The notes: generated from the sequence alone by a model not told the origin. A stretch of 64,000 bases of DNA from Xestospongia muta (GCA_963693285.1 OY848919.1:8551461-8615460), one strand, 5' to 3'. Positions 34,921-49,900 are shown, numbered from the stretch's first letter. Numbers and translations are program-made.

Positions 34921-37900
34921 CTGCAAAAAATCTAAATTTAAGTCATAGTTCAAATTGCTTACCTAAAAGAAACTAGCATTTCAATAATTTGTATTTCACA
35001 TAATGGCTGCAGATCCAAGTATGGCTTTAGCTCTTGTGATATCCAACAATGACTTCCCATTGCCTTCATCTCTAGCAAAACAGTCTTAGTAGTAGCATTC
35101 ATCCTTTCCTGATACTTCTTTCTGGTGACAACAAAATGAAATACTGCTGTGAGGTCCTTGTTCTGATCAGTTATATCATATCGAGCACATACTAAGTCAC
35201 CTGTCTTGATTTTAATGAAGTCAAAAATATGAAGTTTATTTGATGGAATCTCAAGAGTCAACTGGCCATCTGGTTCATAATGTATATCATCTATACAATT
35301 ACTTACAAGAAATAGTTTTGGCCATTTCAAATTAGCGTTTTTGATTAGTGTAATAACTCGAGTGTTAATCCCCACATAGGCAGCTTCAGCAACTAACACC
35401 TTACTCCATAACTCAATGTATTCATAAATAGAATGATAACTTTCACGAGATGCTTGTTGTAAATGAACCTCACAAAAGCACTCCACTGGATTCTGGTTGT
35501 GTTGTATGCAAACTCTAAAAGTTGGTGCTATTTCCAATAGATGTAGTTCAGGAGATGGCAGTGCTTGCTTAAATGATTTCCCTAACCACACATTAATAAC
35601 TTCGTCAGTCTGGAAAGTCCTTGCAATGTTATATATCACTATAGGGCTTCTTGTAAATTCTGAATTTAGTAAATGACTCTGCTTTTGTTTTTTATGAGGT
35701 AAATCAGGAAGCTTCTTTATTAAGCTAGAAATTATTTCACGGGAAGGTGATTTCAGACATTGATGTGCTAAATCCCACAGATCTGAATACACTTCAATTG
35801 TATTACTAATGACAGAAGCATTGTATTTAACACACTTCATTTGCTTTTGTGTATATTCTAATGACTGAGAAATATAGTGAAATACACTTGCTTGAATATG
35901 ACAGTAACTTCTGCCCCTTGTTACTAGTGATTCTTGACTATTAGTAAAGTTAGCCACTCGAGGATCATTAAGTAAGTCATTAGGGCTATTATCTAATGAA
36001 GCTAATACAATGTGCCATTTTGGCTCATTTTCATTATCATATCGGTTTATGTTTAGGTCAGAATATTCAAACTCAGTATTTTCATCAAACATGACATTAT
36101 AACTGGATAAAGGAATATGCAGCTGATAGACTTGATCCTTCACCCTTGGAAAAGGTTGAGATACAAATGCTTCCATTTTGATTAAAGCAGTTTCACAGTC
36201 CCTTGCTAAACGAGCTTTATGCATGCTTTGCTCATATCTATCAGCTAATTTTCCTTTTAAGTTTAGGTGACAACATATATCTTGAAGCTCTTTGTGTGTG
36301 TAGGAGATAACATCTTTATCGAGTAATGCTAAAACTAGTCTTTGCACTAATATGTCAAAATAACATTGGATTGGAGAAGTGAAATGAGTATATACATGAA
36401 CATTTAGGCTATCATGTGCAAAAACACAGATGTTTTCCTCTTTTAGAGTCTCATCAAATTTAGCAGAAACATATTCAGATCGTTGGACAATCTTTTTTAA
36501 TACAACTTCTGCTCTACTCAATTGTGGATACAAATTATTATTCGATAATGCCCAAAGGATACTTTTTTGGTGACAATTTTCATAGGCCTTCTTTATTAAG
36601 TGAATTACAGAACCTGTAACGATCAATGGCCTGGGAAGCATATTTTCCACTACAGAATACTTTTTAAGTGCCAAAGAGTAGTCCAGAGTTTCTTGAAAGA
36701 TGTTTCTAAATTTAGATAAGTTTCCTGCAAGAGGTGGTAGTTGTCTACATAGAAGAGGCATTTGCCTCAGGTTTTGGCTCAAATATTCAGCTATCCTCAA
36801 ATTAGCCCAAATCATAATTTCTGTAACAAGGAAATGGGACTGCCAACAGTCATGGTGGTCCCCAGCTGAGTCTAATACTCCATAGGACTCTATTAGTAAT
36901 CGTTTTTCTCGTAAAAATATTGCAATTTTATAGAGTAATTTTAGTGTATCAGCAATACCCATTCCACCTGTCTTTGCATTAAAGTCAATCAAGTGTTTTA
37001 TAATTTCATCATCTTCAATTGGTTTATCATCTAATACGTCCTGAACTACTTTGTATGTTAAACAAGCTTGTGATGTAACATGTGCCTTTTCAGGATCATT
37101 ACACACTATTTCATTTATCTCTCCATCCTTTAATACTATAGTAGCTGTTACTGCTAATACATCATGAGTTGTATTGTAATTGAGACTGAAGATTTGTGTT
37201 GCTAACTTCTGTGGTAACATATGAATAGCACTGTCACCCCCATAAGCAGATGTTCCTCTTTTTTTGGCTATTTTGTCAAGTTGACAATCTTTGGGAATGT
37301 ACTTGGCTACATTGGTAATAAGTACAGCTAATCTGTAAGTACTACCTTCTTGTAGAGGAACTAAGCTAATAGCATCATCAATAATAGTTTGATTTGGAAA
37401 ATCTATAGTAAATGCCTGATCATAATGTAGACCAACGTGTTCTTCTGGTGATATTTGAAATGGTGTAATGGTAAACTCATTGTCATCACTTTCTTCAATA
37501 TCATGTACAATTCTGAAAAGTCTTTCAGTAAAAAAAAGGCTTGAAGTAAAAGGCAATACTTCAACTACAGCTCCTAGTGGCTTCCAATACTTTGGTGACC
37601 ATCCAAGAATTTGGACAACAAATAAAAGATTTTGTGACACATCAGATGGAATCAATTCTTTAATTTGAGGAAGTTGGTCTGACTGCAAAGATGACATTTT
37701 GAAAATGGTAATGTAATCAGTAGGCATGTAATCTTGATATTGTAATTGCTCTTTTGAAATTTTGGGCAAGTTAACAATAGCAGGAACTGATTTATCCAAG
37801 GGATAAAAGTATATCACGTTATATCGGTCAGCTCTACAAATGTACTTGGTTGGATGCCTTGCTTCTTTTAAAAATACAACTTTTCCACACTCTTTATCAT

Positions 37901-40900
37901 CCTGTGTGGAAAACACATGAATACCAACTATATCCCCATCAAATGCACCCCTTCTGTGATTAAATCCATTAATTATGATTGGCTTAGTACGCTTTGACAT
38001 ATCAAGAGGAATAGCTTCAGCAAGGTGCTGATTTTTAATGGATAATTCACATATGATTCCTTTCTCTTCACAACTAGTATCTTTGTGATGGGTCTCAATT
38101 TCATTAATCTTGACAATTCCCCACCTGCTTTCTTTCTGTACCTGTGAAATCTGAAGTTTACAGTTTTTGTATTGTGGTATTTCCTGGATTGTCTTTTGAT
38201 ATGATTTTAAGATGCTATCTTTTGTTATTAATTGCATGTCACTTTTAAAGTCACTTGGTGTAAAGATATCTCTTTGTAGATCTTTTAAAGACTCACATAG
38301 ATCTTCTAAATTTCTAGACTCTGTGGTTGTTACATAAAATGTTTTAGATAAAACACATCTCCTAATGTATTCCTTCCAACTAAAACAATGCTTGTCTATT
38401 TCTTTTTCTATCTTCATTAAAAGAAAAGGATTACCAGCACACACTACAAGAGATTTAGCACGTGTTAGAGCAGTGTTAAAGACATATCGACTACATGGAG
38501 TCTTAGTACGGTTTGTAGACATCCCATCAGTTGTTAGGGGCTCAGCTGTACTCAAAAATACTGCTTCAAATTCACGACCTGAATATGTGATGTTAAAACT
38601 GACTGCATAAAACTACAAGTATAAATCACCTTGAATATCAAATATTGGCAGTACTTCAACTGATTTTAGTTCTCTGTATTCATTTCTAAGTTTTTTAATG
38701 AAATGAGATTTCTATATAAGATATAACATAGTAGCATATAAATAGAGAGTGTACTTCATTACCTGATAGGCTGTTGATGCCATTATACAGACTTCTTTGA
38801 GAACTGTTTCCCCCCATCCTTGTCTCTGCCGGTATTCATCAAGATGTTTCAAAAGCAAATCAGCTTCATAATGATAACGCTGGTCATCTTTTTCTTTCAA
38901 AACACCTTTGTCTAAGCTTGAACATAAAAAATGAAGTGGATATTCAGCTTCAAGATGTGAACATTTAGCAGCTGTTATCAATGATGAGTCATAAAACAGG
39001 TAGGAAGGTAATGAAAGCAATGCATGACTACATCGATAATTAGTGATAAGTGTAGCAATGTGTGTCATTGAAATGTCTGTGAGACATTCTGTATAGGTTA
39101 AGTGTAATCTTTCAAGAAGTGATATCTTCAGGTCATGTTTCATTGCTAATTCACCCAAAACAAGTACAGAAGGACCAACCTACAGATAAAAAAATTGATT
39201 TATTGGATTAAAGGAAGTACTGCAATTAGCTTACTTGTTTGTGGTCTCCTGCTATTACAATCTTAGTATTCCAATTGGCAAGGCACAATGGAGCTATTGA
39301 TTCTGGTTCCCGAGATTGTGCACCTTCATCAAGTAGAATGTGAGTGAAAAAACCGTTTTGAACACGATCAATGAGGTGAAGGGAGGTTAAAAATGTTGTG
39401 ACAACCAAGTGAGTCCTTTGAAGTTCATGGTTGAAAAGATTCCTAGCTGTACAATAATAAATATTATACTCTGGATTGGCCTTATAATTCTCATTAGGAA
39501 TAAGACGTAGGGGTTTTGGACACCATCCTTTTTCATACATTTTTCCAAAATAACTTTCAATAAATGTGTCAGCAGAGGTTTGATGATGGGCACAGATAAG
39601 CACACGTGAATTACAATCATGTTGGAGAATTTGGTAGGCTGTTCGAGCCAATAGTCGAGTTTTACCAGTTCCAAAAGAACCAATGACTAAAACAGGAGCT
39701 GTACAAGATTTACAATTCATTATGGTCTTTAATGCCTTATTTTGACATTTATCAAGATGTATTAAGTTAGGAAGAGAAGCAATTGGTTTGAGTGGTTTGT
39801 CGATGACAGACATATGTGTAAAGTCTTCCACAGCTACTGGTATAACCCTATTCAAAACCTCTAATGGTAATTTATCAATGGCTTTATGAAGATTTTCAAA
39901 GTAAGACCATTTAAGTGTGAAACTCACAAATATGGAGTTGCCCAGGTCAAGTTGTTCTTCCTTGATTCTAAAATTATGTACAGTTATCTTGGATATTTCT
40001 TCTTCAGTAAATGCTATCAATAACGCATCCACACCCCATTTCTTTGGAATATTTCCAGTCACTATGTCTGCTTTAACTGCTCCAAATGATAAATGCAAAT
40101 TAACACTCCCTCTGTCTGCACTAGATTGCTTAGCATATGATACTTTGTCACTATTAAGTGTATCACCAGAGATGATACCAAATCGTACATGGTCTTTTTC
40201 ATATGGATCTTTAAGCCAATCAATTACAAAGCCAGGTTTTAAGATAGTCACAGTGTATTGGCCATCACATCTAAAAGTAACAGATTATAAATAATACCAA
40301 TGTTGAGTATTTACAGTATTCACAACCTTTTAGAAAGAACACGATCATGTTCTTCTTCTTCTTGACATAACAGCTGATGAAATTTTGCCCTGTAGTTTTC
40401 TCTACTAAGAAGATCTTCCAACAATTCTTTATCTAAAGTTCTGTGTACATGTTTAAATGCCTTCCCTTGTAAAGCATTGATTGATGGTCGTATGAAAATA
40501 TGCTGTTCTGTTTCCTTTTGCACATGCAATGAAGTTGATAGTTTGTCTTCAAGAGTCTGCAAAAAGAGTAAATTCTACAATAAAATTAAAATTGATTTAT
40601 GAATGCCTTTTAAATGCTTTATGTTTAGTTTCATGAAACCTATCAGGCACATGATCTGGCTTGTCTTACAGTGCCTTGTTTTTGCGTAAGGAAAGTTTAT
40701 CAACTATCTAACTTGTGTGTAGTTTTAAAACTTCAATGAAACAAACTTGAAATGAAGAAAATGTTCTTCAAATTCAGTGGTTTCATTTTTATATTGGAAA
40801 AGATATTTTACAGAAACTTTGTAAGAATATGTACTTATTTACTTACAACAGTACGAGCAGTTTGTATTGACTTAAATCTAGAAGGCAATGCTTGTCTTGC

Positions 40901-43900
40901 AGGTATACGGTTTATTGTAACTTCTTTAATCTTTGGCTCTTCCATTACTAACTCTTTCTTTTCTTCACAAAATGGTACAAAGTTCATTGGTGTCGTCTTA
41001 CTCATCTTGTCAGTAAATACATTGTCTGAGTTCAATTTGACTTTTTTACGACTTCTATTTTTTGGTTTACTAGACAGCATGGCTGCTTTTCCTAACATCT
41101 TAGTGTTGGCTGGAGTAGATGGAAAAGGACTAGCAGCATTTTCAGATAATAAATATCCTTCATTTGATGAGTCCATTCTAGAAAGGGGTTGCGTGGCAAG
41201 TGGCTTTGCACCAAGTTTATCATCACCTTGAAATAAAGTCATTATGTCTGTAAAGTAAAATACAATTTAAATATGTAACTGTCAATTAAATATTTACCTG
41301 ATGTCTGTCGGCTCTTTAGCAACTTTTGAAATAGGTTTTCAATTTTGTCCGAGAGACTTTCAAAAGCATGTGGAATGATAAAAGTGTCTTCATTCAGACA
41401 CCTTGTGATGAATTCTCTCCAACACCATTTCGGTTCATTCATTGTACCTTCAGACATCATTAAAACTATTGGATTGCCAACAGCAACAACAAGAGATTTG
41501 GATCTTGTAATAGCTGTGTTAAAAACAGCAGGATGACAGAAACTTTTGACAACATCAAAAGGTCTTCCTGAAGGTTCTAGACCTTCCACAGTACTAATAA
41601 AAAGTAGTGAGTATTCCTGACCTACAAATAAGTCAAAAAAATAAAACTTAATTGCACATACCTTGCATTTGAAAGCTAGTACAAACTTTGACACCTCTCA
41701 AACAAGTGTTTTCACTTGATTTATATATTTCTCTATGTATCACATTTGCCTTTAGTAGGAAAAAATGTCTATCAAAACTTTTAATGTTATATTGTAACCA
41801 TACCTGGTTTAAACTGGCTGTCATGATACAAACATCATTAGTGCACCATTCTTTATATTTCAACAATTCTTTTACTTCATGAAGAATCAATAGTGCTTCG
41901 TTTAAACTTTCTGGAGAAGTAGGAATACTATTATCAAAACTAGAGCAAATAAACATGAGAGGATACTGAATGGAAGAACAACACTTTGTATCACCACAAG
42001 ACTCTAAGGCAGAATCATAGAACAACGTTGAAGGCAGTTCTAATAGTTCAGCTTGGCAACGATAGTTGCAGTTCAATGACACTATGTATTGAACAGCTGG
42101 TTCACCAAAATGTTGGTATTGTTTGTGTAATCTCTGCAGTAGAGACACTCCTAAACCATATCTTTGAGGCTCATCACCTAATACTACAAGTTTGGGACCC
42201 ACCTAAGCAAACAAATTAATAATAAAAGTTAATACTGTACACATACCATACCTGTTGACTGTCACCAGCTATTATAATACGAGTATGTTTATTTGCCATT
42301 ATAAGTGGTGCAATAGTCTCAGGTTCTCTTGTTTGTGCTCCTTCATCAATAAGAATATAGTTGAAATATTCTTTAGCAAATTCAGACATCCACAATGCAA
42401 GACCACATGTAACAACAACAATGACGTGTTTCTTGCTTTGGTAGGAATGAAAAGACTTTTTAAAACTATTGACAGTTATAAAACAAGTGGTATTTTTCAG
42501 AGCAGCTAAGCGTTGCTTAGTGGTTACACGAACAACTTCAACATCTAATGGATTTTGTGGATTTAGAAAATAATCATTCATGAAGATGTCTGCTGAATCT
42601 TGCTGATAACAGCAAATGAGAACATGACTATCATTTTTGTTCTCTTTGCTATAACGGATAATTTCTTGAGCAGCAACAGCTAAAAGACGAGTCTTGCCAG
42701 ATCCAAATGGACCAGGAATTAAAACAGGAGCTGATGATTGACTAAATAGCATTGTCTGCAGACCACGGAATTGGTCTTTATCCAATTTTAGTTGAGGGAA
42801 TCTTGTTTTTGGAATTGGTCTAAGATGCAAGCCTTCATCAAAGTCTTCTCGAATGGGAATTATTCTTCTCAAGGCTTCATCAGATATTTTAAAAATTATG
42901 TCATTCAAATTTTGAAAATAGGAGTGGTCTACTTCAAATTTTACATCAACACTCAATTTATGGGGAAATACGCTAGAGTGACTCACATTCAAACCAATAT
43001 AGAGTGAGTCAATAGATGTGTCACGGTTGCACTTCAATAACGTAGCCTTGTATACGACTTGAGGCTCATCACAAGGTGTGATAATTGCATGATTACTTGC
43101 CTGCAAAGCATATGTTATCTGACTTGCGCTCATTCCCTCAAGATAAGCATATGAACTGTAGTATTCAAAAGTTTTTTTGGATGGAATATGTTGTCGGTGA
43201 ATATAAGCAAGTTTGTATTTGCCATCACACCTATAGTTAATAAAAAGAGCTCAAATAAACAACAATAACTTACTTCCTGTGAAGAACTTGACCATGTTCT
43301 ATTTCTTCATAGTACAGTAATGCTGAAAATTTCCTCCTGTAGTTTTTTAAATTGACAGGTATTGTCATGTCATTTTTGGGTGGAGGTTTTTTATGCTTTT
43401 TCATTGATAAATCCTTTTGTAGAGTTTCTTGAACTTCTTGGCTAGTTTTGGCTTGTGTCTTGTAAGTTTTATCCTATAATAACAAAAATTGAATATACAT
43501 GTAGACAAAACTCTAAGCTTTTAACAAGATATCATATTATTCTTGAGATATTTTAAATTACTACATACCAGTTTTGTTGAAACAGATTTAGGCTCATTAA
43601 CAATTTTAGTGATTTGTACCGGAGGTTTCACTATAAAAAAAAGTATCAATAAATAACTACCTTATTAACAGTAAATTTTAAACTTTTATTGTGATCTAAA
43701 CCTTGTTCAAGACCATGCATTTTAACTTTCTCAATACTATTATGTCAGCCTTAAACATTATAATTTTAATAACAATTTATAAAATTTGTTCTTACTAGAA
43801 CTTCGAGGTTGATATTGAGATGAACTTCCACTTTGTACATCTTTGAGAGCATTTTCAGTTGTAAGATATGTTTCCCTGACATAGTTTTCAGCAACAATAT

Positions 43901-46900
43901 CTAAAAATGGGATAACCCAATCATTTCTCTTTAAACACTCTATACCTTTTTCTCCTAATTTTAGTAACTTAGTGAGGATCAACACTTCTGGTTTCTCAGA
44001 AAATGAGCTATGTAACAATGCATAAAATGAATTTTCTAAATCAAGTAATACTTACAGTACAGTAACTAGATCAACATTAACTTTATAACACTTTCGTGAC
44101 TCTTCCCATTTAATGTATACAAAGAGCTGCGAATTATGAGAACTTTCATTAAGTATTACTGTGGGAAGACTGAATACCAATTCAATACACCCTACATTGT
44201 AATCTTGAAAATGCAAGATGGCTCCATTAGGAAAACCCAACAACTTAGCAAGATTTCGTTGAATAGCTTTGACTTCACTCCCAGTTATGCAGAGATCTTC
44301 AGATATTTTAAAAAGGAGATTAGTACGCTGAGATTGATCCTCAGAAGGATCACATGGTATTTCAAAAATAGAATGTTTTAGATAAGGAATGAGATGTTCA
44401 TTTTCGTATGTCTTTAAATACGTCTTCTCAGAGTCATTTCCTGCAATCTTAACGATAACTTGCATCAACTCATAATTAAACCATGAACAGTGCTTAGATA
44501 ACTCAGAAAACACAGTAGTGATACGGTCATCTTTGCTGAAATCAAAAACTAGAGAACGATGTAAACTTCGTGAGGTGCCAAAACTAGTTGCAAGGGACTG
44601 AATATACATTGGGTCAACATTTCGTTCTTTAAATGAAGGTATAATTTTCCCAACAAAGAAAGTATAAGCTTCACGCACATCTCGATTTTCATCCATCAGT
44701 GTATTTATCACTTTCTCTTTGTCACTCTCTGTGAACTCATCCCAGTTAGGGTAACGATCTTTTGCTTTCTGTGGAGCAAATTTACATGGCATTTGATGTT
44801 TAGCTGAGGTAAATTTAATTGAAAGATACTTCAATATGGATTCTGCGACAAATTTGTCTTCCATTTTCAAGAAAACTTTTACTAGCTCTCCAAAAGTAGC
44901 AGCACTGCCATTTTGCCTCTTCCAGGACCATAATACAGCATTTTTTTTCTCAACATCCCCATTTTTCTTTGTTGAAATATTTGTCAATGTTTCTTTAGAT
45001 AAATCAAGACAATGTCCTAGTTTCATGTAGTCTTCGATTTGCTGTGAAACTTCAATAAAAAGACCATCATCACACTCTTTTTCCAACTGCTCATCCGATA
45101 GACAATACTGCTGCAAGAGATTTGGAAGATCTACAACAAAATATGTATAAAATCAATAACAATAATATTAACTTGCATGGTCAAATATCTACACATTATA
45201 ATCAAAAGTACAGTATCACAGAAAAGGCAGCAAGATTGTAATCATTGCCTTAGCTTATGGTAGAGGTTGCAGGAGACTACTAACAGACATAATGGAGTTG
45301 GCATGACATATTTCTGAATTGTTTGTTTAAATTGGAGGTTAAGTTAGTGTAATAATTTGTGTGTTTAATTACTTATTATTCATTATGTAATGATTATCTA
45401 ATGATTATGTTTTTGTGAGCATGCGCTTAGAGCATGTGTCGAGCTAGTCATTTCTTTCTTGTAAATAAGTTGTTGTCAATCTTCTCTAATTTTGGTTGAT
45501 CGTTAGCGTGGTCTCAGGTTACCTCATTTGGCAATGAGGGTAAAAACCTATTCAATGCCTGTTCACAGGAGAGTTGAGTGTTTTGATCCAGCAACCGACG
45601 ATTGGTCTACTTATGTTGAGAGGTTAGAACATTACTTTATTGTGAATGACATAATAACAGAAGCCAAGCGTCGATCAACCTTGTTAACAGTAGCTGGTCC
45701 AGAGGTATATTTGTTAGCTTGTAATCTGGTAGCACCAGGCAAACCAGGTGATAAATCATATGATGACTTTGTGGCACTTATCAAGAAACATTACTCAACC
45801 ACACCATCCATTATTGTTCAGCGGTACAAGTTTCATACGCAAGTACGAAATCAAGGTAAATCGATAGCGAAATTTGTTGCTGACTTACACAACATAGCCA
45901 AGCATTGTGAGTTTAACGATGCTTTCGACAATATGCTCCATGACTGATTAGTTTGTGGTGTTAATGAGCCAAATATACAAAAAAGACTTCTGGCTGAACC
46001 TAAATTAACTTTGACGTCAGCATTTGATTTAGCACAAGCCTTAAAAACAGTCAGCAAGGACCTTTTAGATATACAACCGTCACAAGCTCAGTCCTTAGTT
46101 GGAGATGTTTCCATTCACCAGATGCAAGATAAAAAGCAAGGAACTACCTGTTATCATTGTGGAGGTCAACATCTTCCTACAGGTTGTCGATTTAAGGACT
46201 ACCAATGCCATTATTGTGGTAAAACAGGACACTTACAGAAGGTGTGTCATAAGAAGAAGAATGGTCATAGGAAGACACAACAAAAGCATTCACAAAAAGA
46301 ACAGCAACGTGATCTAGAGACCAAAACACTTAGTGTTGTATCAGATGATGGTGAGCCGGAAACAGAGTTTCTCACTATGTACCCAGTGAAAACGACATCT
46401 GTGAAGCCAATTCGGGTGTCAATGGTGATTAATGGTCAAAGTAAGGACATGGAACTCGACACTGGTGCATCTGTATTACTTATAAGTGAGTCAACATACT
46501 TCAAATTGTGGAATTCGGATAGCCGACCAACACTCAAGCCATCAAAAGTTCGTTTAAAGACGTATACAGGAAGCGTGGTGGAAGTTGTTGGTGTACTAAA
46601 TGTTAAAGCTAGTTACGACGGTCAAAACAAAGTGGTACAAGTACATGTTGTAAAGGGGGATGGACCTAGTTTATTAGGCAGAGACTGGTTCCAGGTGATC
46701 AAATCGAATTGGGCTCAAATAAATCTAGTATCAAGCCCCTCCCCTGCTTTAGACAAGTTACTGGACAAGCATGCTGCACTATTTCAGGAAGGACTAGGTT
46801 TACTTAAAGATGTCACTGTAAAGTTACATGTTCATCCAGATTGTGTTCCCAAATTCCACAAGCCTTGTCCAGTGCCATTTGAACTTAGAGAAGAAGTTGA

Positions 46901-49900
46901 GAAAGAGTTGGAAAAACTACAGAGTGTGGGAGTAATCAAGACAGTTGCCACATCAGGCTGGGCAGCACCAATAGTGCCTGTGGTTAAAAGAGATCATTTG
47001 ATTAGAGTGTGTGGAGATTACAAACTGACTATTAATCAAACTAGTAACACAGAAACTTACCCTCTACCTCGTATAGAGGAAATATTTGCATCACTTTCAG
47101 GTGGTAAAACTTTTACAAAGTTGGATTTGCAGAATGTGTACCAACAGCTGTAGTTAGAGAAGAGTCAAGAACTGGTAACAATAAACACACACAGGAGGTT
47201 GTTCCAACATACATGGCTACCCTTCGGGATAGCTTCTGCACCGGCAATTTTCCAAAGAACTATGGAAACAGTGTTACAAGGCCTTCCAGGTGTATGTGTA
47301 CACTTGGACGACATTCTAGTTACAGGAGCATCTGAAAAGGAGCACTTGGAGCACCTGAAATTAGTGTTGCAGAGATTGGAGGATGTTTGTTTGTGGCTAA
47401 AGAGAAGTAAATGTCAGTTTATGGTGTCTCACATAGAGTACCTTGGCCATCACATTGACCAAGAAGGATTACATCCAACAGCTGGACGATACAAGTGATC
47501 CAGAAAGCTCCAGCTCCAACTAACAAGACTCAGCTCAAAGCATTTCTCGGTTTGATAAATTATTATTGCAAATTTTTACCTCATTTGTCTTCTAGGTTGT
47601 CACTGCTCTATTTGTTGCTCAGGAAGAACAGTCGGTGGTATTGGACTAAAGCACAAGAGAATGCATTTCAAGCTGTCAAGTCCGGATTGTCTTCAGATCT
47701 TTTGTTAGTTCATTTTGACCCAAACAAGAAGATTGTTTTGATCTGTGATGCCTTACCATATGGGGTGGGGGCGGTCCTATCTCATCTCATGAATGATGGC
47801 ACAGAACATCCAATTTCTTTTGTCTCTAGGACATTGTCACAGGCAAAGTGTAACTATGCTCCTATAGAGAAGGAAGGATTATGGTAGCTGTCATCCCCAA
47901 AAAACTAAATTTGAACATATCATCACCCCACTGGCACCTGAATTTGCACAGGAATTTTAAGACTACATCCTATCTCCACCAACCGATTCGTACTATGATG
48001 TCCTAAAAAATCAAATTGTACAACGTATTGCCACTTTGGAGCAACATCAACTTCAACAGGTATTTAATTCTGAAAAGCTTGGAGATCATAACCCAACACA
48101 GTTACTTAAAAAAGGCAGTGGTACTGATCCCTTATTCTTATGTAAGTTATTTTTACAGTGATTACCTTCTAATGTACGCATGGTACTTGCCTCCACTAAT
48201 GTGACTAATTTCGATGTATTGCACAACTGGCTGATCAAATTATGGAAGTAGCCTAATCTTGAATTTCAAATGTTACTGCTTCCACTGAAGTAGAGCAATT
48301 AAGGGCAAAGAGAGAAGATCTCAAGAGAATAGTACACCCACTGCTCACCCCCAAACTACAACATCAGTACCGATCACCCTCTCGGCAACAATCACAAGGA
48401 TCACTTCGCCATCTATACCAAATAAAGAGATGTGGTGGTATCATTGATTTGGAAGTTCAGCACCCAAATGTCAACCACCTTGCAATATGTCGGGAAACAT
48501 GCAGGCCAGCCACTAGTAGCAGTGAGTGTTACTGGCCAATCTCAAAGTCGTTTATTTTATATTACAGATCATAACAGTGGATTTCACCTGCAAGAAGATA
48601 CTTGTGCAGAAGTAAGTGTAGTTCCATCTAGAAATACTGAACACAAACACCAACATGATGGATTTACACTACAAGCAGTTAATTACACTCCAATCAAGAC
48701 TTATGACATTCGGCTTATCACACTCAATTTCAACCTCCGTTGAACATTTTGATGGCCCTTCATTTCAGCAGATGTCCATAAGCCAGTCATTGGTGCTGAC
48801 CTTCGCAGGCACTTCAATCTGCTAGTAGATATGCATCACAAAAGATTAGTAGATGCTGTCATACAACTCAAAGTGCAGGGTATTTCTTCTTAGTACACAT
48901 CTATGAAATTAGTTTGGCAATTAACTAAACCCAAGACTGAATTTGAAACTGGACTCACTGAGTTCCCTTCTATTACTCAGCTGAACACACATGACCATCC
49001 AATTAAACATGATGTGACTCAACACATCAAAACCAATGGCCCACCAGTACACTCAGAAGCACGTCGATTTTCCCCTGAGAAACCTAAAATTGCTCATCAA
49101 GAGTTTGAACATATGCTACAACTGGGTAATCATCCAACATTCATCTAGCAACTGATCCTCATATCTTTATATGGTTCCCAAAAAAACACCGGGGGATCGG
49201 ACCCCTTGTGGAGGTTACAGAGATCTCAATAATGTAACAATTCTCGACCGTTATCCCATCCCTCACATTCACAATTTTTCTCTGCTAACTTACATGGATC
49301 TACTATATTTTCTTAAATTGATCTTGTCAAAGCTTACTACCAAATACCAGTACACCCAGATGATACACCCAAAACTGCAATTACCACCCCCTTTGGTCTA
49401 TTTGAATTTACTCATATGACCTTTGGCCTCGAAAACGCAGCATAAACGTTTCAAAGGTTCTTTGATCAGGTCTTTCAAGGACTTCACTTTACATATGCTT
49501 ATATTGATGATGAACTTATACCTAGCCACTCTTGTGAAGAACTTTTACCATTACGTTGAAGGACGTACCTTTTACATTGCCACTGATCATAAACCCCTAA
49601 CCTTCTCTTTACCAATGAACACAAACAAATGCTTGCCACGACAAATCTGACAACTCAATTTCATCTCAAAATTTACTTATGATATTAAACATATCAGTGG
49701 TAGTAACTAGCCAGTAGCTGATGTACTCTTTCGACTACAGATACAAGCAATCCAGCAAAGTCCTTCAATGATAGACTTTGCAGCAATGGCAATCTCCCAA
49801 CAACCTGATCATGAAGTCCAAGCAATACAGTCATCATGCTCTTCATCCCTCAAATTTGCTGATATCTCTATTGAAGGCACAGAGACTACTTTAGTTTGTG

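Noticed and set aside
34900..38610. Plus-strand frames inside the large helicase exon (36,700-36,885; 37,468-37,668; 38,365-38,610)
   Set aside because: They are antisense shadows of the 3.6-kb exon 15, which carries the RNB and helicase motifs.
39387..39683. 98-codon minus-strand frame overlapping helicase B
   Set aside because: It is an out-of-frame shadow of exon 12.
40752..41231. 159-codon plus-strand frame opposite exon 10
   Set aside because: It is antisense to the spliced linker exon, with hydrophobic bias but no family resemblance or splice context.
45131..45530. Transcription start of the helicase gene next to exon 2
   Set aside because: Exon 2 opens with a clear splice acceptor and no in-frame ATG precedes the Death domain. 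The matching phase-1 exon at 57.1-57.4 kb is the better start.
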